Numbered from the stretch's first letter, positions 1-5,532 are shown. The stretch is 5,532 nucleotides of DNA from JAQGHR01 sp031411935 (GCA_031411935.1 JANOBY010000592.1:1-5532); one strand, 5' to 3'. Made by a program: numbers and translations. The notes: generated by a model from the letters alone, not told the origin.

Positions 1-25
1 GCGTGCGACATCGCCGCCGGCCGGA

Positions 26-137
26 TTCCCGGCGACCATACCTGCGGGGCCACACCCGTTCCCATCCCGAACACGGCCGTTAAGCCCGCCGGGCCCATGA
101 TAGTGCCCAAGGCGCGAAAGTCGGTCATCGCCGGGAT
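26..137 (+). rRNA. rrf: 5S ribosomal RNA
   Basis: This is a 5S rRNA gene of about 112 bases, the small RNA of the large ribosomal subunit. The terminal helix is visible: TCCCGGCGA at 27-35 is the exact reverse complement of TCGCCGGGA at 128-136. Between them lie the conserved loop sequence CCCATCCCGAACACGG and the following TTAAGC, then the GATAGT segment and the GCGAAAG near the 3' side, in the usual 5S order. The exact mature ends cannot be fixed from sequence alone. The 25 bases upstream are not recognisable as part of a 23S gene. The gene may therefore be unlinked or end an operon outside the window; scattered rRNA genes are common in planctomycetes. A strong hairpin follows 13 bases downstream. 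Confidence 0.95.
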
Positions 138-150
138 CCCCCAAATCCGG

Positions 151-184
151 AGACGCCCCCACCGCGAAAGCGGAGGGGGCGTCT
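151..184 (+). terminator. Hairpin terminator-like structure after 5S rRNA
   Basis: AGACGCCCCC at 151-160 pairs perfectly with GGGGGCGTCT at 175-184. After one A/A mismatch, CCGC (162-165) pairs with GCGG (170-173) around a GAAA tetraloop. The stem is 14 base pairs and very GC-rich. No T-run follows (the next bases are CCGCGCGCCC), so it is not a textbook intrinsic terminator. It could stop transcription with help, or protect or process the 5S 3' end. Confidence 0.7.
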
Positions 185-282
185 CCGCGCGCCCATTCTC
201 CCCCTCCGTGGGGATCTCCCGCAGGTGGGCCTGTCGTCCGGACCTGAGCATAAAACCGGCTTCGCTCTGCCCTTGCTTTGCA

Positions 283-304
283 CTCGTGGCACACGAGAGT
301 TTTC
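283..304 (+). terminator. Weak intrinsic-terminator candidate
   Basis: A six-base-pair stem CTCGTG/CACGAG with loop GCA is followed two bases later by TTTT. The stem is short and the T-run is only four long. It could end readthrough from the 5S side or be a chance inverted repeat. Confidence 0.3.
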
Positions 305-704
305 GTTGGGCTTGGCATTTCGACTTGCTTTCAAGGCTTTTGCCACGAACTCCCGAATGATACGAATTCATTGATCTCACCGACCGCGCGGGGTTCGTTT
401 CGCAACTTCACCTTCTGTGGAGCTCCTCGCGGCCCGGCGTCAACGGTGATGCCTGACCCGATTGCCCTCAAAACAGGGCGAGGCGAGCGAAGTCCACGCT
501 CCCCGTGGATCTCGCTGCGGCCCCTTTGCCCGATCGCCGGAGATGCGGGCATGCTCCCCTGAGTGGAGCGTTGGCAACAGGTCCCCTGGGTTCATACGCC
601 GAGTCGCTGAGATCAAGGCGAGACCTTCCCCGAACTCGTCCCCCTTTCCCGCGGTCCCGGCCGGCGTTAGCCTCGTGGGGTAGTGGCGGTCCGATGACTC
701 TCCC

Positions 705-709
705 GGAGG
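705..709 (+). promoter_or_regulatory. Ribosome binding site for the CE15 gene
   Basis: GGAGG lies nine bases before the ATG at 719. It supports that start, which also yields an intact signal peptide. Confidence 0.75.
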
Positions 710-718
710 CTTCCCAAG

Positions 719-2053
719 ATGGGCATCGCACGTGATCGCGGACGCCCCCCTTCCCTGCGGGCGATTCGTGGCCTTCTGCTCGTTGTGTCCTTCCTGGCGT
801 GGGCCAGTGCGGCCGAGGCTCGTCAGAAGACTCATGAGGACGAATCCCGGGTTCCCGCTTATACCCTGCCGGACCCGTTAGTTCTGGCCGACGGATCGCG
901 GGTTGCCGATTCCTCGATGTGGACCGGGAAGAGGCGGGCCGAGATCCTGTCTCTCTTCGAAACCCACATGTACGGAAAGTCGCCGGGGCGTCCCCCGGGG
1001 CTTCGCTTCCAGGTGGTCCGCGTGGTGCCCGATGCGCTGCGGGGGAAGGCCACGCGCAAGGAGATTGCGATCTCGTTCTCGGATGCTCCTGACGGGCCGA
1101 GGGTGGACGTACTGGTTTACGTCCCGAACCGGTTCCGAGGCCCGCATCCGGCGATACTCGGCCTGAATTTCGACGGAAATCACGCGGTTGACCCTGACCC
1201 GGCGTTGCCTCTCGCCCGCGGTTGGGTGGCGAATGACCCGGCCCTGGGGATCACCAACCATCGGGCGACGGAAGCCTCGCGAGGCTCGGAGTCGTCACGA
1301 TGGCCCCTGGAGAGGATCGTGGATCGAGGCTACGCCGTTGTGACTGCGCACTATGGCGACATCGATCCGGATTTTGATGACGGGTTCAAGAACGGCGTGC
1401 ACGCGCTCGAGCGGAAGTCCGGCGACTCCCCTCGCGAGGCCGATGCATGGGGCTCGATCGCGGCCTGGTCCTGGGGCCTGGGGCGGATCATGGACTACCT
1501 GGAGACCGACCCCGCGATCGACTCCCGCCGCGTGACGGTCCACGGGCACTCGCGGCTGGGCAAGGCGGCGCTCTGGGCGGGTGCGACCGACGAGCGATTC
1601 GCCGCGGTCATCTCCAACGAGTCGGGGGAAGGCGGGGCGGCCCTGAGCCGTCGTCGGTTCGGGGAGACGGTTCACCGCATCAACACCTCATTCCCGCACT
1701 GGTTTTGCGCCAATTATCAACGGTACAACGACCGCGAGGATGACCTACCCTTCGATCAGCACATGCTCCTGAGCCTGATCGCCCCTCGTCCCCTGCTGGT
1801 GTGCAGCGCCCAGGAAGACCTTTGGGCGGACCCTCGGGGCGAGTTCCTGGCGGCGATCGGGGCCGACCCCGTGTATCGGCTCCTGGGACAGGACGGGATG
1901 GGGGCCCGCGACATGCCCGGCCCGAACGTGCTCATCTGGAGCCGGATCGGCTACCACATCCGACCCGGCAAGCACGACGTGACCCTGGCCGACTGGGATG
2001 CCTTCATGGATTTCGTGGGCAGGCATCTCGTTCCGCCCGAACGCTTGCCGTGA
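719..2053 (+). CDS. Secreted CE15 glucuronoyl esterase
   Basis: A 444-residue carbohydrate esterase family 15 protein. This family hydrolyses the ester between lignin alcohols and the (4-O-methyl-)glucuronic acid branches of xylan. A signal peptide is visible: an Arg-rich n-region to about residue 17, a hydrophobic core LLLVVSFLAW, and likely cleavage after AEA (34). The alpha/beta-hydrolase nucleophile motif GHSRLGK is at 276-282: Ser278 nucleophile, Arg279 for the oxyanion hole, Lys282 for substrate. The acid is Glu301 in NESGEGG, 23 residues after the serine as in fungal and bacterial family members. A second candidate acid, Asp367, sits next to Trp369. The catalytic His is His419 in GKHD. 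Glu316 and the PHWF motif (326-329) match sugar-contacting positions. The GGAGG at 705-709 favours this start. It probably forms an operon with the START-like gene 73 bases downstream. Family and secretion are firm; the natural substrate is inferred. Confidence 0.93.
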   Translation: MGIARDRGRPPSLRAIRGLLLVVSFLAWASAAEARQKTHEDESRVPAYTLPDPLVLADGSRVADSSMWTGKRRAEILSLFETHMYGKSPGRPPGLRFQVVRVVPDALRGKATRKEIAISFSDAPDGPRVDVLVYVPNRFRGPHPAILGLNFDGNHAVDPDPALPLARGWVANDPALGITNHRATEASRGSESSRWPLERIVDRGYAVVTAHYGDIDPDFDDGFKNGVHALERKSGDSPREADAWGSIAAWSWGLGRIMDYLETDPAIDSRRVTVHGHSRLGKAALWAGATDERFAAVISNESGEGGAALSRRRFGETVHRINTSFPHWFCANYQRYNDREDDLPFDQHMLLSLIAPRPLLVCSAQEDLWADPRGEFLAAIGADPVYRLLGQDGMGARDMPGPNVLIWSRIGYHIRPGKHDVTLADWDAFMDFVGRHLVPPERLP

Positions 2054-2114
2054 GGCGAGGCGAAGGCATTGGCCCCGAGGACCTCCAGGGATGCTCCTTA
2101 CGAAACCACGTGGC

Positions 2115-2119
2115 AAGGA
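2115..2119 (+). promoter_or_regulatory. Ribosome binding site deciding the start of the START-like gene
   Basis: AAGGA lies seven bases before the ATG at 2127. Earlier in-frame ATGs at 1998 and 2091 are less likely. The first lies inside the esterase gene, and both would put Arg/Pro-rich sequence in front of the hydrophobic N-terminal segment. Confidence 0.6.
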
Positions 2120-2126
2120 CCCGCAC

Positions 2127-2909
2127 ATGGCCAACGGGACACGGACCGCCGCATTGACCGGCCTTGGAGTGATCGGGGCCATCGTCGCCCTGGGGTCATT
2201 CTGGTCGGCAGGACGGTCGCCGGAGGTCGTGCCGCTTGCTCCCCTGCCCTTGAAGTCTTCGGGGCTGGACGAGGCCCCCGAGGAGGTCCGCGCGTTCCTG
2301 GGCCGGGTTCTCGAATCGCTCCCGGAGGGCGGCGCCGGAGTCACGGGTTATCGCTTCCAGCACTGGAAGGTCGCGGACAAGCCCACGCACGAGGCCGTGG
2401 GGCTCAAGGCCGTGCCGGGCGTGGGGCCCGAGGCCGTGATCGCCAGGGTCATGGATGTTGACCATTACCCGGAAAATGTCCCCCATGTGAAGGCCTGCGA
2501 GGCCCGGCGCGATCCCGCCTACGTACGCCCGGCGAAGGTGCGGTTCACGCAGGTGGTGGGGGTGCCGGGCGTGGCGAAGGTCCAGCAGGAGCTTGTCCTC
2601 GTGGATGCCGGAACGCTCCGTGGATATCGCGTCGCCTACTGGTACCTGCTCAAACCCGAAACGAACGCCCTGGACCCGAAGGCCGGGGCCCGCAGCGAAT
2701 TCAGCGTGGGGGCGTGGCTGGCGGCCCCGGGCGTGGTCGGTTATGCGCTCAGCTCATGGCCCCGTCGTGAGGACGTGAACGCGCTGCAATGGGCCTCGCT
2801 CACCTCCGGGGCGGACGTCCTGGCCCGGAAGGTCATCGAGGGGAACATCGACAGCCTGGCGGGCTGGGCGGCGAAGCCGGATCGCCAACAGGGGTCGCCC
2901 AAACCTTGA
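2127..2909 (+). CDS. Membrane-anchored START/SRPBCC-like protein, function unknown
   Basis: A 260-residue protein. A hydrophobic segment at residues 7-27 (ALTGLGVIGAIVALGSFW) is an uncleaved anchor or signal peptide, so the bulk lies outside the cytoplasmic membrane. Residues 85-250 resemble the START/SRPBCC (polyketide cyclase/COQ10-type) fold: a start like AVIARVMDVDHYPENVPHV, typical of the helix that opens the family's hydrophobic pocket; then beta-strand-like stretches (KVRFTQVVGV, QQELVLVD, YRVAYWYLL); then a long C-terminal helix (224-245). START-like proteins bind lipids or other hydrophobic ligands, but no ligand or catalytic residue can be read here. A cytochrome-like or lipoprotein role is not supported: there is no CxxCH and no lipobox. 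It follows the CE15 gene after 73 bases with no terminator between, suggesting co-transcription. The fold is a moderate-confidence call; the function is unknown. Confidence 0.75.
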   Translation: MANGTRTAALTGLGVIGAIVALGSFWSAGRSPEVVPLAPLPLKSSGLDEAPEEVRAFLGRVLESLPEGGAGVTGYRFQHWKVADKPTHEAVGLKAVPGVGPEAVIARVMDVDHYPENVPHVKACEARRDPAYVRPAKVRFTQVVGVPGVAKVQQELVLVDAGTLRGYRVAYWYLLKPETNALDPKAGARSEFSVGAWLAAPGVVGYALSSWPRREDVNALQWASLTSGADVLARKVIEGNIDSLAGWAAKPDRQQGSPKP

Positions 2910-2928
2910 GTTTCCCGCCCTCCTTCTA

Positions 2929-2944
2929 GTCGGTCCGACCGGAC
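2929..2944. repeat. Small inverted repeat after the START-like gene
   Basis: GTCGGTCCGACCGGAC contains two overlapping dyads: GTCGG/CCGAC, and GTCCG-AC-CGGAC. It lies 20 bases past the stop codon at 2909 and has no T-run. It could be a weak transcription end signal for the rightward pair. Confidence 0.3.
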
Positions 2945-3010
2945 AGCGCGAGTTGATCCGCCCCGGTCCATGCCCGCAGTTCGAGCGCCTCGTAGGGTCA
3001 TGCCTCCGGG

Positions 3011-3025
3011 GTGGGAGCTTCCCAC
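3011..3025. repeat. Inverted repeat (hairpin) in the convergent intergenic region
   Basis: GTGGGA and TCCCAC form a perfect six-base-pair stem around GCT. No T-run follows on either strand. It lies between two converging transcription units, where end signals are expected. Confidence 0.35.
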
Positions 3026-3069
3026 GGATCGACTCAAACCCTGGCCCCGGTTCCCATGGACGCCGCATG

Positions 3070-3083
3070 GCAGGACGTCCTGC
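3070..3083. repeat. 14-bp perfect palindrome
   Basis: GCAGGACGTCCTGC is identical to its own reverse complement over 14 bases. This is the longest uninterrupted palindrome I noticed here. With no spacer it cannot form a good RNA hairpin, so a dimeric DNA-binding protein site is at least as likely as a terminator. It may also be chance in GC-rich DNA. Confidence 0.4.
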
Positions 3084-3117
3084 GCCCAGGGCCTGTGCGG
3101 ATCATTGGGGGCCTCAA

Positions 3118-3135
3118 AGGGGGTGCAAACTCCCT
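3118..3135 (-). terminator. Candidate terminator for the leftward genes
   Basis: Read on the minus strand, AGGGAGT-TTGC-ACCCCCT forms a seven-base-pair stem with one mismatch (A opposite C) and is followed by TT. It lies about 60 bases beyond the stop of the small membrane protein gene. On the plus strand the same position is a G-T wobble. The T-run is too short for confidence. Confidence 0.3.
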
Positions 3136-3195
3136 CTCCGCATCCGGGCCTTCGACCTTGCCAACCTGTCTCCCGCGGGCGATCTTCGCGCGCGA

Positions 3196-3655
3196 TCAGT
3201 GATGTTGATAGCCACAAGCCGAGCAACGGAGGCGTTTGAACGCACCGGAGAGGACCCCGATGATCAACATGGCGGTTCCCACGACCAACCTGCTCTCCGC
3301 TTCACGCAGATCGCCACGGCGAAATGTGACATAACCCGAAAGGAGGAGGAACGCCGCCGTGGACAAGAAAGTGATCGGTCGAACAAACTCGGCGGCGGGC
3401 CGGGGCGGCGTGGAGGTCCGCGAAGACCGGAAGGCGGTCGGATACGAGCAGCGAGCCGAGAGAGCGGCATGGTGGGCGGTGGCGGCGAGGCAGGAGGGCT
3501 CGAGCAGCTCCCACCGCACTCGGCGTGGTTCGTGCCACCACTTGCGGCGGCAGGCCGGGCAGGGTCGCTGCCGTCGATGGGACGTACCTCGTCGCGTCGG
3601 GGCAGCACCAGCAGAGATGGCCGATCCGATGCCTCTCGTATTCGGAAACCGTCAT
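3196..3655 (-). pseudogene. Cysteine-rich two-helix membrane protein gene with apparent +1 frameshift
   Basis: I do not recognise a named family. The ATG (3655-3653) overlaps the activator's TGA by one base (TGATG), with AAAGG eight bases upstream, so translation is probably coupled. The first frame begins MTVSEYERHRIGHLCWCCP (cysteines at residues 15, 17 and 18) and looks coding to about 3580. From about 3570 a second frame, one base further on, looks coding. It carries CPAC at 3561-3550, then KWWHE, then two hydrophobic helices (residues 48-66 and 77-94 counted from the GTG at 3519) and a C-terminal CSACGYQHH. From the GTG, 39 of the next 44 codons end in G or C in this frame, against 32 in the first. 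Together they read as one protein of about 150 residues: an N-terminal zinc-ribbon-like part, two membrane segments and a C-terminal CxxC. The break could be a real mutation, a sequencing error or programmed frameshifting. Confidence 0.6.
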
Positions 3656-5319
3656 CAAGCGTGCCTTTCGGCTGGCCTGGGAAGTTGCGAATCAGGTTCC
3701 TGAGTTTGCAGTCTCTGAAGGAAGGACCGATCGAGCCCGCGCTTGAGGACGCGCCAGTCCACGCCCAGGCGGCCGGCGGCCGCCGTGAAGTTCAGGTCCG
3801 AACGCTCGTAGGCCAGGGCGTAATAACGGCCGAGCAACTCGTCGGCGGTGACCTCCACGCCCGCAACCTGGCGGAGAAAGCCCTGGAGAGGCCCGGGCGT
3901 GGCGGGGGTGTCCTGAGGAGCCACCGGGGGGCGATAACTTCCCCGGATCATGACGTTGCGGACGCACTGGCCGAGTTCCCGGAAATTCCCCGGCCAGGCA
4001 TAGTCGCGACCGAGCCCGCGATCGATCCAGTCAACGACCTCGGAAGTCAATTGGGCCGCCTCCTCGTCCACGCGGTCATCCTCGACGAGTCCGGCGGCCA
4101 GTTCGTTCGGCTGCTCCGTGCGCCTGGCGAGGACCTCCCTCGCGATGAAGCGGACGAGCTCCGGCAAGTCCTCGGGCCGATCCGCGAGCTGCTCGGCGAG
4201 CGAGGGGGTCACGACCTGATCGGCACAGAGACGATAGTAGAGGTCGTGTCGAAATCGACCGGCCTGCATCTCGGCCGCGAGGTCACGATTCGTGGCGGCG
4301 ATGATCTTGCCCTGGAAGGGGATCGTCTCGGTACTCCCCACCTTCTGGAACGCTCGCGTTTCAAGGACTCGCAGCAACTTCACCTGGATCGCGCCGTCGA
4401 GCTCGCCGATCTCGTCGAGAAACACCGCCCCATGAGGGCCGCAGAACTCCAGCCAGCCCGGTCGGTCCTTGTGTGCGAACGTGAACGCCCCTTTGACGTG
4501 ACCGAACAACTCCGACTCGATCAGGGTCGGGGCCAGGGCCGAGAGGTTCACCGGGACGTACACCTCGCCCCCATGGTCGCGAAAGCTCCGCCTGTCCGAA
4601 TCGAATGGGACGAAGCACGACAGGCCGATGGCGCGGGCGACGAGTTCCTTGCCGCTGCCCGAGGGACCCACGACGAGGGTGGGGACGTCGGCCATCGCCC
4701 GATGGAGCGACCTCGTGTACCGCCTCATGTCGTGCGTGAAGATTGACTCCCAGACGGTCGCGCGGAGCCTGGCGGCCGGCATCGATCCGCCGATGATCCT
4801 GCTATAGATATGCGAGAACGCCCGCTCGATCTGAAAGAATCCGGCGAAGATGATCTTGGGGTCGTGCCGCGATGGGAGGGAGTGTCCGTGGGGCAGGAAG
4901 AGCCGATGGAAATCCGACAGAAAGTCCTTCCAGAAGGAGACGCGAGTCGTCGCTTGATCTTTCCCCGGATCGTTCAAGAGCAGGCCGTCGAAGGAACTCA
5001 TGTGGCGGCCGTAGAGCACGTAGAGCGAGAGGTCCTCATAGACAACCAGCTCCGCATGGGTCGCTGATTGCCCTGCCTCCAGTCGTCGCTGAATCTGGTT
5101 CACCAAGGACTCGGCGAGCTCGCGCATCGCCGGGACGTTGCCGAGGAGCCGCTCCATGCCCTCACCCGGTTTCGATCGGATGATCGGCCCCTGTTCGATG
5201 TAACGCGATCCCAGGGCGCGACGCTCGAGTTCGACCCGTTCGGGCAGGAATGGGTTGCAATAGCCGATGCCCGCGATCGCCTCGGCGACTCGCCAATCGG
5301 CCGACGGAAGCAGAGCCAT
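3655..5319 (-). CDS. Sigma-54-type AAA+ transcriptional activator with GAFTFA loop
   Basis: A 554-residue bacterial enhancer-binding protein. These ATPases remodel sigma-54 RNA polymerase to open promoters. The central AAA+ domain (about 185-450) has Walker A GPSGSGKE (218-225), the sigma-54-contacting loop as GAFTFA (277-282, normally GAFTGA), Walker B FLDEIGE (300-306, Asp302/Glu303), sensor I Asn344, Arg-finger region RHDLYYR (357-363) and sensor II WPGNFREL (442-449). A Fis-like helix-turn-helix occupies about 494-530 (TAAAGRLGVDWRVLKRGLDR). Residues 1-185 match no response-regulator receiver, GAF or PAS domain that I can recognise, so the input signal is unknown. I start it at the ATG at 5319, with GGGGG five bases upstream. 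A start at 5442 would translate through the hairpin repeats. It overlaps the next gene by one base. Its target promoters are unknown. Confidence 0.9.
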   Translation of the reverse strand: MALLPSADWRVAEAIAGIGYCNPFLPERVELERRALGSRYIEQGPIIRSKPGEGMERLLGNVPAMRELAESLVNQIQRRLEAGQSATHAELVVYEDLSLYVLYGRHMSSFDGLLLNDPGKDQATTRVSFWKDFLSDFHRLFLPHGHSLPSRHDPKIIFAGFFQIERAFSHIYSRIIGGSMPAARLRATVWESIFTHDMRRYTRSLHRAMADVPTLVVGPSGSGKELVARAIGLSCFVPFDSDRRSFRDHGGEVYVPVNLSALAPTLIESELFGHVKGAFTFAHKDRPGWLEFCGPHGAVFLDEIGELDGAIQVKLLRVLETRAFQKVGSTETIPFQGKIIAATNRDLAAEMQAGRFRHDLYYRLCADQVVTPSLAEQLADRPEDLPELVRFIAREVLARRTEQPNELAAGLVEDDRVDEEAAQLTSEVVDWIDRGLGRDYAWPGNFRELGQCVRNVMIRGSYRPPVAPQDTPATPGPLQGFLRQVAGVEVTADELLGRYYALAYERSDLNFTAAAGRLGVDWRVLKRGLDRSFLQRLQTQEPDSQLPRPAERHA

Positions 5320-5324
5320 AAGCA

Positions 5325-5329
5325 CCCCC
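5325..5329 (-). promoter_or_regulatory. Ribosome binding site for the activator gene
   Basis: GGGGG on the minus strand, five bases before the ATG at 5319. It is G-rich rather than a perfect AGGAGG. It supports the shorter start over the upstream in-frame ATG at 5442. Confidence 0.5.
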
Positions 5330-5404
5330 GAATGATTTAGATCCTGGGCGGGAGACGGGGAGCGACCGTCCTTTTGTGAAGTCCAGCATACAACTGAACC
5401 ACCG

Positions 5405-5450
5405 ACCGGCTTGAAGCCGGTGGGTTCGGCAGTCGGCTCCAAGCCCGACT
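5405..5450. repeat. Two tandem hairpins, possible dispersed repeat or terminator
   Basis: ACCGGC-TTGAA-GCCGGT (5405-5421) is a perfect six-base-pair stem. Ten bases on, AGTCGG...CCGACT (5431-5450) forms a second six-base-pair stem with an eight-base loop. They lie 15 bases past the stop of the leftward gene at the right edge and about 85 bases before the activator start. They may end the upstream transcript, though no T-run follows on the minus strand. Read as protein, the stretch gives PTGFKPVGG, a peptide I associate with mis-annotated intergenic repeats. That link is from memory and unverified. Confidence 0.5.
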
Positions 5451-5464
5451 GAGGCTGACCTGGA

Positions 5465-5532
5465 TCACTCTTCGTCGACCTTGAAGTCCCCGTCCTCCTT
5501 CGTCACGTCCTGGGTCCGGATATACTCCATGA
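5465..5532 (-). CDS. C-terminal end of an unidentified gene (partial)
   Basis: The minus strand holds 21 sense codons and a TGA (5467-5465), giving the tail MEYIRTQDVTKEDGDFKVDEE; two bases of an earlier codon are cut by the window edge. The tail is acidic and hydrophilic. The codons mostly end in G or C (exceptions TAT and GAA), as in the neighbouring genes. The ATG at the edge could in principle be a start, but a 21-residue gene is unlikely, so I read this as the end of a longer protein. The family cannot be named. The activator gene lies 145 bases downstream on the same strand, with the tandem hairpins between them. Confidence 0.6.
   Translation of the reverse strand, partial: MEYIRTQDVTKEDGDFKVDEE

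Larger units (their letters stand above)
185..718. other. Long intergenic region, no convincing gene
   Basis: No reading frame here shows both a plausible start and protein-like content. Between about 240 and 420 the sequence is less GC-rich than the flanks, as a promoter region might be. Visible structures: CTCGTG-GCA-CACGAG (283-297) followed by AGTTTTC; an inverted repeat AATGA-N7-TCATT (356-372) in the most AT-rich patch; and a hairpin TCCACG-CTCCC-CGTGGA (493-509), extendable by GCGAG/CTCGC (483-487 with 511-515). A TGGCA...TTGC pair at 313-328 resembles a sigma-54 promoter but has the wrong spacing. The esterase promoter and any long 5' leader must lie here, but I cannot place a start site. 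Confidence 0.6.

Noticed and set aside
97..562. Overlapping short open frames between the 5S gene and the esterase, on both strands
   Set aside because: They start inside the 5S rRNA gene or overlap each other, lack good ribosome binding sites and show no protein-like pattern.
440..835. A 131-codon minus-strand frame across the esterase start
   Set aside because: It overlaps the signal peptide region of a confident gene, and its content is low-complexity without motifs or helices. It is most likely a composition artefact.
1998..2126. A 43-residue extension of the START-like protein from an ATG at 1998
   Set aside because: It overlaps the esterase gene and adds Arg/Pro-rich sequence before a hydrophobic anchor. 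The ATG at 2127 has AAGGA seven bases upstream.
4471..4494. Assigning the activator to RtcR because it is a sigma-54 activator with an unusual N-terminus
   Set aside because: No CARF-like pattern is visible in the N-terminal region and there are no RNA-repair genes beside it, so no gene symbol is justified.
2953..4746. A 597-codon open frame on the plus strand, antisense to the activator and the small membrane protein gene
   Set aside because: The translation is low-complexity, rich in Arg, Gly, Glu and Pro, with no domain. The opposite strand carries unmistakable AAA+ motifs. Long antisense frames are expected in GC-rich DNA.
5377..5400. Possible sigma-54 promoter for the activator on the minus strand (TGGTTCAGTTGTATGC)
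   Set aside because: The GG and GC elements are 11 bases apart rather than 10, and the flanking match to TGGCAC and TTGCA is poor.
5320..5442. A 41-residue N-terminal extension of the activator from an ATG at 5442
   Set aside because: It runs through the hairpin repeat and gives non-conserved-looking sequence. The ATG at 5319 has its own G-rich ribosome binding site and begins sequence that looks like folded protein.

Overview
The window is GC-rich, codes on both strands and reads like a planctomycete chromosome, probably from the Isosphaeraceae or a relative. This placement is an inference. It rests on composition, on a 5S rRNA gene with no other rRNA gene visible beside it, on a secreted CE15 carbohydrate esterase, and on a sigma-54-type activator of a style I associate with planctomycetes. 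No marker in the window fixes the taxon.

Layout, left to right: (1) a 5S rRNA gene (about 26-137) followed by a strong GAAA-capped hairpin. (2) About 530 bases without a convincing gene, holding a few short inverted repeats and a near-miss sigma-54 promoter. (3) A rightward pair of genes: a signal-peptide-bearing CE15 glucuronoyl esterase (719-2053), then, 73 bases on, a membrane-anchored START/SRPBCC-like protein of unknown function (2127-2909). (4) A convergent intergenic stretch with several hairpins and a 14-bp perfect palindrome. (5) A leftward block: a sigma-54-type AAA+ activator (5319 down to 3655), whose stop codon overlaps the start of a small cysteine-rich, two-helix membrane protein gene that appears frameshifted (3655-3196). 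(6) A leader with two tandem hairpins that looks like a dispersed repeat or terminator (about 5405-5450). (7) The last 21 codons of another leftward gene running off the right edge.

Working together: the esterase should cut the ester between lignin and the glucuronic acid side groups of xylan, outside the cytoplasm. Its neighbour may be an envelope lipid- or hydrophobe-binding protein, but nothing ties the two functionally beyond strand and spacing. The activator and the small membrane protein are probably co-transcribed and translationally coupled. The clearest oddities are the activator's GAFTFA sequence in place of GAFTGA, its large unassigned N-terminal region, and the apparent +1 frameshift in the small cysteine-rich gene. 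I saw no CRISPR array, insertion sequence, tRNA gene or phage gene.
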